Of a stretch of 64,000 nt of DNA, positions 47,719-56,186 are shown one piece after another. How positions within the stretch are numbered: position 1 is the first letter of the stretch; the number at the start of each line of letters is the position of its first letter. The notes under the pieces are model-generated. The model saw only the letters and a program-made list of their open reading frames with translations. It was not told the origin of the DNA and made no database searches. Origin of the DNA: Streptomyces sp. MMBL 11-1 (lineage in GTDB: Bacteria > Actinomycetota > Actinomycetes > Streptomycetales > Streptomycetaceae); assembly GCF_028622875.1 (NCBI RefSeq), contig NZ_CP117709.1:62001-126000 (forward strand). The letters run 5' to 3'. Position numbers and translations under genes: made by a program.

Positions 47719-48705
47719 TTGACCGCGCAGAATCCCACCCGCAGAAGCATCCTCAAGTCCGCCGGCGGGCTCACCGCCGCGGCGGCCCTGGGAGCCGGCG
47801 GCGTTCTCGCGTCGGCGTCGCCCGCCCTGGCGGTCGGCGACGGATTCGGCCTGCACATCACGGAACGCGGCGAGCAGGATCACCGGATGTGGTACTACCG
47901 GTTCCAGACCTCCGCCATCGGCGGCTGGACCCCGGCCGTCAACGTCCTGCTGCCCGACGGCTACCACACCAGCGGCCGCCGTTACCCCGTTCTCTACCTG
48001 CTCCACGGGGGCCTGGAGGACTTCATCACCTTCGACGCCCATCACAACATCCGGGGCCTGACCGCCTGGAAGAACCTCATCGTCGTGATGCCCGACGGCG
48101 GGCGCGCCGGTTGGTACTCCAACCCGGTGAGCACCAACGTCGGGGCCCGGAACTGGGAGCACTTCCACATCGAGCAGCTGATCCCGTGGATCGACGCCAA
48201 CTTCCGCACCTACGCGGAGTACGACGGCCGCGCGGTCTCCGGGTTCTCCATGGGCGGCTTCGGCGCCCTGAAGTACGCGGCCAAGTACTACGGACACTTC
48301 GCCTCGGTCAGCGCCCACTCCGGCCCGGCCAACCTGCGCGGGGGCAACGGCGATCTGGTGACCCACTGGGCCAACGTCTCCTCCGCCGCCGTGGAACTGG
48401 GCGGCGGAAGCATCTACGGCATGCCCTTCTGGGACCAGGCCCGGGTCAGCGCGGACAACCCGTGCGAGCGCGTGGAGAGCTACCGCAACAAGCGGGTCTT
48501 CCTGGTCGCCGGCACCAGCCCCCAGGACATCCAGGGGTACGCCAACGAGACCACGGTTCTCGCCACCCAGCGGGAGTTCAAGTGGCACCTGGACCGGGCG
48601 GGCATCCCCTACGAGCCGCATGAGGTGGAAGGCGGCCACGGGGTCCGCCCGCATCTGCTGGAGCGCGACATCAACGGCGTCATCGCCCGCCTGCGCAAGG
48701 CGTGA
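47719..48705 (+). CDS. Secreted Tat-dependent esterase (antigen-85-like)
   Basis: A 328-residue exported hydrolase of the esterase D / antigen 85 fold. A twin-arginine signal (NPTRRSILKSAGG then a hydrophobic run to PALA) ends near residue 38. The nucleophile is Ser177 in SGFSMGGFGALK; the His is in VEGGHGVRPH. The oxyanion region LYLLHGGLEDF is normal. It starts at TTG with an excellent AGGAGG. The M23 gene follows 16 bases later, so the two secreted proteins form an operon. Substrate unknown. Confidence 0.9.
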   Translation: MTAQNPTRRSILKSAGGLTAAAALGAGGVLASASPALAVGDGFGLHITERGEQDHRMWYYRFQTSAIGGWTPAVNVLLPDGYHTSGRRYPVLYLLHGGLEDFITFDAHHNIRGLTAWKNLIVVMPDGGRAGWYSNPVSTNVGARNWEHFHIEQLIPWIDANFRTYAEYDGRAVSGFSMGGFGALKYAAKYYGHFASVSAHSGPANLRGGNGDLVTHWANVSSAAVELGGGSIYGMPFWDQARVSADNPCERVESYRNKRVFLVAGTSPQDIQGYANETTVLATQREFKWHLDRAGIPYEPHEVEGGHGVRPHLLERDINGVIARLRKA

Positions 48706-48721
48706 CGGGGAGTCCCGCGTG

Positions 48722-50275
48722 ATGTCCACCCTTCCCCGAGGCCTGTCCGGGCGGTTCCCCGGACGGGTGCTCGGGCTTCTCCTCGCGCTGTCCGTGATCC
48801 TGGCACCGGGGCTCGCCGTCGCCCCACCGGCCGGGGCCGCTTCCTCCCCGGTACCGGCCCGGGCCTCCGGCTACGCCGCCGCCTGCCCGGCCGCCGGCTA
48901 CATCTCGCAGCACTACAGCTGGGAGCACAACGGCATCGACGTCGCCAACGACTACGGCACCCCGATCCACGCCGTCGGCGCCGGCGAGGTGACCATCTCG
49001 GGATTCGAACCCGGCTACGGGCAGTGGATCCGCGTTCTGCACCCCGACGGCACGATCACCGAGTACGGCCACATGTACCGGCGGGACGTCCAGGTGGGCG
49101 ACCGGGTGAGCGCCGGGCAGCGGATCGCCCTGATGGGCAGCGAGGGCCAGTCCAGCGGGCCTCACCTGCACCTTCGGGTCTGGGGGAACGCGGGCGCGTC
49201 CGTGCGTGTCGACCCGATTCCCTATCTGGCGGAACGGGGCATCACCATGCCCTGCATACCCGGCAGCCGGCCTGGCCCCGCCCCCCTGGTGTATCCGGCG
49301 GAGACGGGTCGTGTGGTGTCGGCGCGGTCGGCGGACGGGCGTCTCGAGGTCTTCGCCGCCGGGGCCGACGGTGTGCACCATGCCTGGCAGGAGAGCGTCA
49401 ACGGCGCCTGGTCGGCGTGGGAGTTCACCGCCGGGCCCAAGGGAGCGGAGCTGGCGATCGGGCCGAACGCCGACGGCCGGCTCGAGGTGTTCGCGATCAA
49501 CGGCCAGATCCTCCAGCACCGCTACCAGAACCAGCCCTCCGGCGGCTGGTCGGGCTGGGAGAACTTCGGGGAGGGGGGCCGTGACATCGCCGTGGGCTCC
49601 CAGGGCGACGGGCGACTGGAGGTCTTCGCCTCCGGCCCCGAGGATGTGTTCCACCGGTTCCAGACAGCCCCCAACAGCGGCTGGTCGGGCTGGGAGGGGA
49701 CCGGCGGCGGCCCGGGGCAGAGCCGTATCGAGCTGGCCAAGGCGCCGGACGGCCGGCTTGAGGTGTTCGCCCTCAACGGTGAGGTCTTCCAGCATCTCTA
49801 CCAGACATCCGTGAACGGTGGCTGGTCCTCCTGGGCGGACTTCGGGACCGGTGGTCATGACGTGACCGTCGACCACAACCTGGACGGCCGGCTCGAAGTG
49901 TTCGCCTCCGGGCCCGTCGGCGTCTTCCACCGCTACCAGACCGGCCCCACCAGCTGGTCCGGCTGGCAGGAGACCGGCGGCCTCGCGAACGCGCAGCTGA
50001 CGAGTCAGCGCACCGCCGACGGGCGGGTCGAGGTGTTCGCCGTCAACGACGGCGAGGCCCAGCACATGTGGCAGACCGGTGCGAACGCCTCCTACGGCCC
50101 GTGGGAGTCCTTCGGCACCGGTGGCACGGAGATCACCGCGGTGGCCAACGCCGACGGCCGGATCGAGGTCTTCGGGACCAATCCCACCGGGGTCTACCAC
50201 CGCTGGCAGACCGGCTTCTCCACCTGGTCCCCGTGGGGCTGGCTCAAGGACACCGCGGGACCCGCGATCGGCTGA
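48722..50275 (+). CDS. Secreted M23 peptidase with PLL-type propeller
   Basis: A 517-residue exported protein. Signal peptide about 1-40. The M23 domain (about 55-165) has its zinc ligands: His69 and Asp73 (HNGID), His117 and His150 (HLH). The rest (about 190-510) has seven repeats of about 45 residues with DGRLEVFA...HxxQ...WSxW, the pattern of the PLL seven-bladed lectin propeller that binds fucose-type sugars. Such a pairing would target a wall endopeptidase to a glycan. ATG follows GGGGAG. The esterase gene is just upstream. Confidence 0.92.
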   Translation: MSTLPRGLSGRFPGRVLGLLLALSVILAPGLAVAPPAGAASSPVPARASGYAAACPAAGYISQHYSWEHNGIDVANDYGTPIHAVGAGEVTISGFEPGYGQWIRVLHPDGTITEYGHMYRRDVQVGDRVSAGQRIALMGSEGQSSGPHLHLRVWGNAGASVRVDPIPYLAERGITMPCIPGSRPGPAPLVYPAETGRVVSARSADGRLEVFAAGADGVHHAWQESVNGAWSAWEFTAGPKGAELAIGPNADGRLEVFAINGQILQHRYQNQPSGGWSGWENFGEGGRDIAVGSQGDGRLEVFASGPEDVFHRFQTAPNSGWSGWEGTGGGPGQSRIELAKAPDGRLEVFALNGEVFQHLYQTSVNGGWSSWADFGTGGHDVTVDHNLDGRLEVFASGPVGVFHRYQTGPTSWSGWQETGGLANAQLTSQRTADGRVEVFAVNDGEAQHMWQTGANASYGPWESFGTGGTEITAVANADGRIEVFGTNPTGVYHRWQTGFSTWSPWGWLKDTAGPAIG

Positions 50276-50336
50276 CGCCCAGCGTTCGTCCGCCGCCTTC
50301 TCACGCATCCGTTCAGCGGGCGCCACCCGCCGCGGG

Positions 50337-50379
50337 CGTCCGTGAGCGGGAGCCGCCCTCGCGCTCCCGCTCACGGACG
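50337..50379 (+). terminator. 16-bp perfect hairpin
   Basis: CGTCCGTGAGCGGGAG and its exact complement around an 11-base loop, 61 bases after the M23 gene. It lies between convergent genes and is probably its terminator. Confidence 0.75.
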
Positions 50380-50403
50380 ATGCCGCGGAGGTCTCCTTCG
50401 CGC

Positions 50404-50439
50404 CCCCTCGCGCCGCCGGTCCGCCGACGGCGCGAGGGG
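50404..50439 (-). terminator. 12-bp hairpin after glycosyltransferase gene
   Basis: CCCCTCGCGCCG with CGGCGCGAGGGG, just 4 bases after the stop of the 50443-52095 gene on the minus strand. Confidence 0.65.
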
Positions 50440-50442
50440 CCG

Positions 50443-52095
50443 TCAGAGGGCGTCAGCCGGGTCGAGCAGGATGCCCTCGTAGGCGAGCCACTGGGCGAAG
50501 GCGTGCAGCCCCCGGCCCATCGCCGTCCCGGGCGTCCAGCCGGGGACCCGGGGGGCGGCGGCCGGGATGCGCCACCGCGCCGCGCCGTCCGGCGCCTCCT
50601 GTACCGGTACGGGGCGCACGGAGTCGTGCACGGCCCCGGCCAGCTCCAGGGCCGTGCAGGGCTTCTCGGGCGCGACCACCAGGTTCCGCCGGGCCGGTCG
50701 GGTGCGCAGGACGGCCTCGATCGCGTCGGCGAGGTCGTGGACGTAGACGGGGTGGACTTCGGCGTCGGGGTCGCCCTCGACGGTGACGGGGCGGCTGCGC
50801 AACGCGTCCCACACCATGCGGCCGATCGGGGTGCGGTGCGAACAGCCCGGACCGTAGACCTCGCCGACGTCCAACGTGTACGGGTCGGGGTCGTTCCGCG
50901 GACGGACGGTCACCCGGGCTTCGGCGGAGTGGAGTCGCGTCAGGTCGATCACGGCGTCGGCCCGCACGCCCCGGTCGGCCAGCCTGCGTACGAGGTGTTC
51001 ACCGAGCGGGGTCGCCGCCCCGCGCCAGACGGGGCCGCCCTGCCGTCGGGCGCGTGGGCGGTGCTCGGAAGCGGCCTCGCGCCCGGCCAGGAGCGCACGT
51101 CGCGCCACCTCGGCCAGCGGTGCGCGGCGCTCCGCGATGTGCTCCTCGGTGCTGGTGTTGCTGATGCCGCCGGGGCCGATCGTCGCGACCGCCTCCGCGT
51201 ACGCCTCGGAAGTCGGGGACGGCTCGGGCAGTCCGGCGCGGGCCGCCTCGAACCCCATGGTGAGGGCCGTGAGCCAGGTGCCCCGGACGTCCGGCTCGAC
51301 CGGCTGGCGGCCCGGCGGGCGCAGGAGAGCGGCCGGTAGTCCCGCCCCTTGGAGGTACTGCTCCGCGTCCAGGTGCAGCCAGCGTTCGGGTCCCGGGCCC
51401 GGGACCCGGACCGCGCAGCGTGCGGCACCGTACTTGAAGAACGGGAGCACCGTCAGGCCGTCGAGGGTCCGCCCTTCCTCTCCGGCGCGGTCGCCCGGCA
51501 GGAAGCAGACCGAGCGGCGCGGGCCGCGGAAGGCGTTGCCGGAGATCGAACCGCGGTCCTCGTGCTCCGTGAGGTTGGGTGCGGCGACATAGCGTGGTAC
51601 TCCCTCGTTCCGCAGGTAGCGGTGCATCAGGATGTCGTCGGGCCAGCCGCCGAGCCGTTCTCCGCCGTAGGTGACGAAGCCTTCGGCGACCGGGCGCGGC
51701 AGTACGATGGCCACGCACGGGAAGTACTCGTTGACGGCGCCGACCCAGCGGGCGCCCGCCAGCGTGCCGAACCGCACGGCCGCCCCGTTGCGGGAGTCCC
51801 AGAGGGCGAACAGGGCGAGCGCCGCGTCGGGATGCTCCTCGATCGCGCTCCGGACCCGCTCGAAGAAGGATTCGGACAACCTCATGTCGTCCTGTACCAC
51901 CAGTTGATGCGTGGCCCCTTCCTCGATCGCCGACCACGCGGTGAGCGCGGTGCGCAGGACGGAGGGGGTGCCGGTGGGGTCGGGGTCCATGACGACCCTC
52001 AGTAATCCGGAAGGTGCGCTCCGGGCCAGCTCCTCGGCTGCCGCACGGCGTCTGGGGTGTGTCATGACCACCGCGCTGAGTCGTTGACGTGCCAT
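50443..52095 (-). CDS. Glycosyltransferase-like protein fused to degenerate SDR
   Basis: A 550-residue two-part protein. Residues 1-250 resemble a GT-A transferase: start LSAVVMTHPRR, acidic QDD (68-70), and GGWPDDILMHRYLRNEG (149-164). Residues 350-550 look like an extended SDR: a degenerate Rossmann glycine motif GAATPLGEHLV, then GEVYGPG, YVHDLADAIEAVL and WTPGTAMGRGL, as in NDP-sugar epimerases, but the catalytic YxxxK region is missing. Codon 31 (52003-52005) is TTA. GGGAGG precedes the ATG. It is divergent from the epimerase gene. Probably attaches or senses a nucleotide sugar. Confidence 0.7.
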   Translation of the reverse strand: MARQRLSAVVMTHPRRRAAAEELARSAPSGLLRVVMDPDPTGTPSVLRTALTAWSAIEEGATHQLVVQDDMRLSESFFERVRSAIEEHPDAALALFALWDSRNGAAVRFGTLAGARWVGAVNEYFPCVAIVLPRPVAEGFVTYGGERLGGWPDDILMHRYLRNEGVPRYVAAPNLTEHEDRGSISGNAFRGPRRSVCFLPGDRAGEEGRTLDGLTVLPFFKYGAARCAVRVPGPGPERWLHLDAEQYLQGAGLPAALLRPPGRQPVEPDVRGTWLTALTMGFEAARAGLPEPSPTSEAYAEAVATIGPGGISNTSTEEHIAERRAPLAEVARRALLAGREAASEHRPRARRQGGPVWRGAATPLGEHLVRRLADRGVRADAVIDLTRLHSAEARVTVRPRNDPDPYTLDVGEVYGPGCSHRTPIGRMVWDALRSRPVTVEGDPDAEVHPVYVHDLADAIEAVLRTRPARRNLVVAPEKPCTALELAGAVHDSVRPVPVQEAPDGAARWRIPAAAPRVPGWTPGTAMGRGLHAFAQWLAYEGILLDPADAL

Positions 52096-52322
52096 ACGTC
52101 CTCCCTCGATCCGGATCCGCCGGCCCCCCGTCGGGCGTCCGTCGGAACCCTTGCCCAGCAACCGGATCCGGACAGTACGGAGGGTGTCGGCGGCCCGCAA
52201 GAGTGCCGAAATGGCCCTCTGGCAGACGGGTGACGTGCCCGTGGATGCTTGCCTGGCCCGCCGGGACCCCCGACCGGTCGGCACACCTCTCCCCCGATGC
52301 CCGAAACCCGAAAGGTGCTTTC
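52096..52322. promoter_or_regulatory. Divergent promoter region of sugar locus
   Basis: Two copies of the palindrome CCGGATCCG lie at 52111-52119 and 52162-52170, 51 bases apart, between the glycosyltransferase and epimerase starts. This is a plausible place for a regulator to act on both. Confidence 0.4.
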
Positions 52323-53408
52323 ATGCCCGCGTCACCCCGTTCGACCGCCACCACCACCGATGCCGTGGACGAGACCGTCCGGTCCCGGCTCGGCAAACTC
52401 CGCGATGCCCGCGTCGTCGTGACCGGTGGGGGCGGCCTCGTCGGCAGCAGGCTGACGGCGCTGTTACACAGCGCGGGCGCGGTCGTCACCGTCCTGGACC
52501 GTATGGACGCCTACCCCGAGTCCGGGCACGAGACCTTCGGGGTGGCGCGCAGTGGGGCCCGGCTCGTCGTCGGCGACGTGCGCGACGCCGACACCCTGGG
52601 CCGGCTGCTGCGTGAGGCCGACTTCGTGGTCCACGCGGCCGCCTACGCGGATGTGGCGGCCTGCACCCGCCGCCCCGACATCGCCTTCCGGGCCAATGTG
52701 GAGGGAACGCAGGTCGTCCTGGAGCAGGTGGCCAGGCACCCGGTCCGCCGGCTGGTGATGGTCTCCTCGGCCTCCGTGTACGGGGACGGTGTGCCCTCCG
52801 TCGAGGGGCCGCAGGTGTTTCACGAGGATCAGCCGCTCCACCCGGTGTCGGTGTACGCCAACGCGAAGCTCTGGGCCGAGCACCAGACGCGGCTGATGCT
52901 CGGCGGCTCCAGCGGTACCGAGCACGCGGTGGTGCGCTACTTCTCCGTGTACGGCGAGCCCCAGATCCCCAAGCCGGGCAGCCACTCCTGGATGGTGCCC
53001 TGGCTCTCTCTCCAGGCGCGCCTCGGCCGGCCGATGCGGCTCAACGGAGGGGGGAACCAGGTCCGCGACCTCATCCACGTCGACGACGTCGCCGAGGCGA
53101 CCGCGCTCGCCCTGATCGAGGAACAGATGGCCGGTCGGACCGTCAACGTGGGTACGGGCAGGCCCACATCCGTCCGTGAGGTCGCCGACCTGATCGCCCC
53201 GTACTTCCCCGGCGCACGGCAGATCACCACCCCGAGGCCGGAGGGCGACCCGCTCGGCGGCTACGCGTCGACCGAGCTGTCCCGCGAACTGCTGCGCTGG
53301 GAGGCGGGCATCGAGGTCCGGGAGGGCGTGGACCGGTATGTGCGGTGGCTGCTCGCCACGCCGGAGGCCATGCCCGGCTGGCTCGCCGACCCGGCCGGTG
53401 AGGAGTGA
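52323..53408 (+). CDS. NAD-dependent NDP-sugar epimerase/dehydratase
   Basis: A 361-residue extended SDR. Cofactor motif VVVTGGGGLVGSRL (31-44), HAAAYAD, SSASVYGD, and the active-site Tyr-x3-Lys in VSVYANAKLW are intact. C-terminal DLIHVDDVAEATALAL fits UDP-glucose 4-epimerase relatives. Codon 48 (52464-52466) is TTA. GAAAGGTG precedes the ATG. It heads a probable operon with the Nudix and GHMP kinase genes. The substrate sugar is unknown. Confidence 0.88.
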   Translation: MPASPRSTATTTDAVDETVRSRLGKLRDARVVVTGGGGLVGSRLTALLHSAGAVVTVLDRMDAYPESGHETFGVARSGARLVVGDVRDADTLGRLLREADFVVHAAAYADVAACTRRPDIAFRANVEGTQVVLEQVARHPVRRLVMVSSASVYGDGVPSVEGPQVFHEDQPLHPVSVYANAKLWAEHQTRLMLGGSSGTEHAVVRYFSVYGEPQIPKPGSHSWMVPWLSLQARLGRPMRLNGGGNQVRDLIHVDDVAEATALALIEEQMAGRTVNVGTGRPTSVREVADLIAPYFPGARQITTPRPEGDPLGGYASTELSRELLRWEAGIEVREGVDRYVRWLLATPEAMPGWLADPAGEE

Positions 53409-53475
53409 CAGGCTGCGCACCGAGGGGCCCGCGGCGGGCGGGACGCGCGGGACGACGAAGAGGACGCGTACGAGG

Positions 53476-53970
53476 ATGAGTTACATCGGTTCCTACATCT
53501 GGTCGTTGCGCCAGAAGGTCGGTTCGAGGACCCTGCTGGTGCCCGGCGCCCAGGTGCTGCTGCTCGACGCCGAAGGCCGGGGGCTGTTCCAGCAGCGGAC
53601 GGACAACGGACTCTGGGAGCTCCCGGCCGGCGCGTGCGAGGAGGGCGGTGACTTCGCCGACGCGGCCGTGCGCGAGGTCGCCGAGGAGACCGGCCTGCGG
53701 GTGGAGAGGGAGGAGCTAGTGGCGTTCGGGTCGCTCTCCGATCCCCGCGTGCACACCCTGACCTATCCGAACGGCGACGTGACCCACTGCTTCGCCCTCT
53801 GCTTCGTCACCCGACGCTGGTCGGGTGCGCTGGCGCCCGGGGCCGACGAGGTGCGGCAGGCCCGGTTCCAGCCGCTCGACGCCCCGCCCCGGCCCCTGCA
53901 CCCGCCGACAGCGGTGGTGCTGTCCATGTACGAGAGTTTCCGCACGGAGGGAAGGTTCCAGGCCCGGTGA
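53476..53970 (+). CDS. Nudix hydrolase with altered Nudix box
   Basis: A 164-residue Nudix protein. The box reads GACEEGGDFADAAVREVAEETGL: the metal-binding REVAEETG half is complete, but the first conserved Glu of G-x5-E is Gly. Upstream it has VPGAQVLLLDAEGRGLFQQRTDNGLWELPAG, normal for the fold. It probably cleaves a nucleoside-diphosphate compound, perhaps an NDP-sugar of the pathway. Its stop overlaps the start of the kinase gene by 4 bases (GTGA). Confidence 0.88.
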   Translation: MSYIGSYIWSLRQKVGSRTLLVPGAQVLLLDAEGRGLFQQRTDNGLWELPAGACEEGGDFADAAVREVAEETGLRVEREELVAFGSLSDPRVHTLTYPNGDVTHCFALCFVTRRWSGALAPGADEVRQARFQPLDAPPRPLHPPTAVVLSMYESFRTEGRFQAR

Positions 53971-54941
53971 ACGCCATTCACGCGATACGAGCGACGGTGC
54001 CGTGCCGGGCCTGCCTGTCCGGCGAGGACCTGGACTGGCTCGGCGGAGGCCGCTCGGTCAGCCTCGCGCTCGACCTGATGACGACCGTGGAGGCGGGCCC
54101 CGGTCCGGCGCCGGAGGACGGGGCGGCGGACGGCTGGCCGGGGGAGGTGTGGGCGTTCCTTCGTGAGCGGCTGCCCGGTCTCGCCCCGCGGCCGCCGGCC
54201 GTCACCGTACACAGCGATGCTCCGGCGGCGAGCGGCCTGTCGTCCTCCACGGCGCAGATCGTGGCGCTGTTCCGGGCATTCACGGACCGGTCGTTCACCG
54301 GTCGGCACGTCGGTGACCGCACGATCGCCCAGTGGGCGTACGAGTTCGAGTTCGCCGTGTTCCACGGCGGCGGCATGGACCATCTCGCCGTCGTCGAGGG
54401 CGGTGCCCTCCTCCTCGACGGCCGCGAGCGTGGCCTCCCGGCCGTGCGCGAGCGGCTGCCGTTCCCGGACGCGTGGCGGGTCGTCGTCGTGGACTCCGGC
54501 ACCCGCAAGGACACCCGGCACCACATCCGGGACGTACGGGCGCAGCTCGCGGCCGGCGATCCCGCGCTCGCCGCCTACCGGGCGGTGGCGGACGAGGCGT
54601 CGGAGCGTGTGTGGGAAGCGCTGCGCGACCGGGACCTGGTGGCGCTCGGGGCCGCGATGGTCCGCGCCCACGAGGCCATGCGGGACCACCAGCGGATGTC
54701 GACACCGCTGCTGGAGGAGGTGCGTGCTGTCTCGCAGCGGGCCGTCGGTCTGCCGCTGAAGCTCAGCGGCGCGGGCGGGGGCGGTGCGCTGGTGGGCGTC
54801 TGCGCGGCCGGCACCGTGGCGGAGACGGCGGAGCGGCTCACGCGGGCGCTGCGCGTCTCCCACCCGCGGGCCCGGGTCATACCCGTGTCGGCGGCCCCCG
54901 GCTCGGTCGGGGAGCCGGTGCCCGCCGAGAGGGGCCGGTAG
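53967..54941 (+). CDS. GHMP-family sugar kinase
   Basis: A 324-residue kinase of the galactokinase/homoserine/mevalonate kinase fold. Motif I is RACLSGEDLDWLGGG, the ATP loop is PAASGLSSSTAQ, and motif III is KLSGAGGGGALVG. The GTG start overlaps the Nudix stop, so translation is coupled. In this context it probably makes a sugar 1-phosphate. The catalytic Asp is likely in HGGGMDHLAVVEGG, as in arabinose and galactose type kinases. Exact sugar unknown. Confidence 0.88.
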   Translation: MNAIHAIRATVPCRACLSGEDLDWLGGGRSVSLALDLMTTVEAGPGPAPEDGAADGWPGEVWAFLRERLPGLAPRPPAVTVHSDAPAASGLSSSTAQIVALFRAFTDRSFTGRHVGDRTIAQWAYEFEFAVFHGGGMDHLAVVEGGALLLDGRERGLPAVRERLPFPDAWRVVVVDSGTRKDTRHHIRDVRAQLAAGDPALAAYRAVADEASERVWEALRDRDLVALGAAMVRAHEAMRDHQRMSTPLLEEVRAVSQRAVGLPLKLSGAGGGGALVGVCAAGTVAETAERLTRALRVSHPRARVIPVSAAPGSVGEPVPAERGR

Positions 54942-54975
54942 GCGTCCGGCGGATCGGGGCCGCACGCCCGAAGCG

Positions 54976-55016
54976 TGTCGTCACCCTGTCGCCCGGCGGG
55001 CGGCAGGGTGACGACA
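54976..55016. terminator. Bidirectional terminator, 19-bp stem
   Basis: TGTCGTCACCCTG pairs with CAGGGTGACGACA, and the stem extends inward by six pairs across one G-T, leaving a 3-base loop. It lies between the convergent GHMP kinase and radical SAM genes. Confidence 0.85.
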
Positions 55017-55021
55017 GGCCT

Positions 55022-56119
55022 TTAGAGGAACGGGTCGTAGTCCTCCGCGAGCGGTAGCTCGCCGGCTCCCCGGTCGATGCGCTCCAGCTCCAGGTTGGAG
55101 CGGTGGCGCGCGCAGTGGAACCGGCAGTCCCGGCTCGGGTCGATCATCCCCCGGTCCGAGTCCCGCCAGATGTCGGCGAGGTTGTCGGTGACGGCGTCGC
55201 CGATCCGGGCGAGCGGATTGCCCCGGTGGTAGGCGCAGACGTACACCCCGGACGGGGTGACCAGGGTGCGGAGTTCGGAGACCCTGCAGCGGTCGTACTC
55301 CTTGGGCTGGACAGGCCCCACGTGGTTGCGCAGGGCGGTGAGGGTGGAGGAGTTGACGAGCTGGAAGGTGTCGCTCTCCAGGCGGGCGGCCTCGGCGAGC
55401 TGCCGGTCGACGGATTCCACCACCTCCTCGGGGACCTGAACGATGTGGTGGTCGTCGTCGAACATGGCCTTGGTCTCGAAGTAGTCACAGCCGATGTCGT
55501 GCGCGAGTTCGGCGGCGCGCAGCACCTCGTGGTGGTTGGTGACGGTCCGCCCGTCGGGTTCCCGTCGAGACATCACCAGGAAGGAGTAGCCCAGCGACCC
55601 GGTCTTCTCGGCGGCGAGCAGCCGCATGTTCTCGACCACTTTGTCGAACACGCTGCGGCCCTTGCGGTCGGGCCGGAACAGACCGTACGTCTCGGCGGTG
55701 CCGGCGTCCATGGAGACGCGGACCCAGGTGGCGTACCGGGCGAGCTCGGTGAGGTTCTGCCGGATCATGGTGCCGTTGGTGACGACCCCTATGGACAGGC
55801 CCGCTTCGCCGAGTATGCGTAAGACGTTCCGTGTGCCGCGATGGGCCAGGGGTTCGCCGCCGCCGATGAGGACCACGCCCCTGACGGACATGGTGACGAG
55901 TTCCTCGGCGAGGGCGGCGAGCCGCTCGGGGGTGAACCGGCCCTGGTTGAGGAGCTTTCCGCTGATGCACTCGGGGCAGGCCAGGTCGCAGAACGTGGTC
56001 GGGTCGAGGTCCACGACGAGCGGGGCACTGGAGGGTTTGCCGGTGGCGGCCTCAAGGACCCGAGGCCAGTCCGTGGGCTGGTACAGCTTGGAGACGAGGT
56101 CGAGGCGGTCGTGCGTCAC
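55022..56119 (-). CDS. Radical SAM/SPASM protein
   Basis: A 365-residue radical SAM enzyme. The [4Fe-4S] motif C-x3-C-x2-C is in FCDLACPECISGK, followed by VVLIGGGEPLAHRG and MDAGTAETYGLFR. A C-terminal SPASM-type Cys cluster (DRCRVSEL, VYVCAYHRGN, DCRFHCARHRSN) could hold a second cluster. SPASM enzymes include peptide maturases and sugar or aminocyclitol dehydrogenases. Codon 100 (55820-55822) is TTA. GTG start at 56119 follows AGGAG. In this locus it may oxidise or epimerise the sugar. Confidence 0.88.
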   Translation of the reverse strand: MTHDRLDLVSKLYQPTDWPRVLEAATGKPSSAPLVVDLDPTTFCDLACPECISGKLLNQGRFTPERLAALAEELVTMSVRGVVLIGGGEPLAHRGTRNVLRILGEAGLSIGVVTNGTMIRQNLTELARYATWVRVSMDAGTAETYGLFRPDRKGRSVFDKVVENMRLLAAEKTGSLGYSFLVMSRREPDGRTVTNHHEVLRAAELAHDIGCDYFETKAMFDDDHHIVQVPEEVVESVDRQLAEAARLESDTFQLVNSSTLTALRNHVGPVQPKEYDRCRVSELRTLVTPSGVYVCAYHRGNPLARIGDAVTDNLADIWRDSDRGMIDPSRDCRFHCARHRSNLELERIDRGAGELPLAEDYDPFL

Positions 56120-56186
56120 AGGGTTCTCCTCTGCGGGTGAACAGGGTTGTGCCGACATGTCGTTCCGGTGCGGGCAGGCAGGCGTG

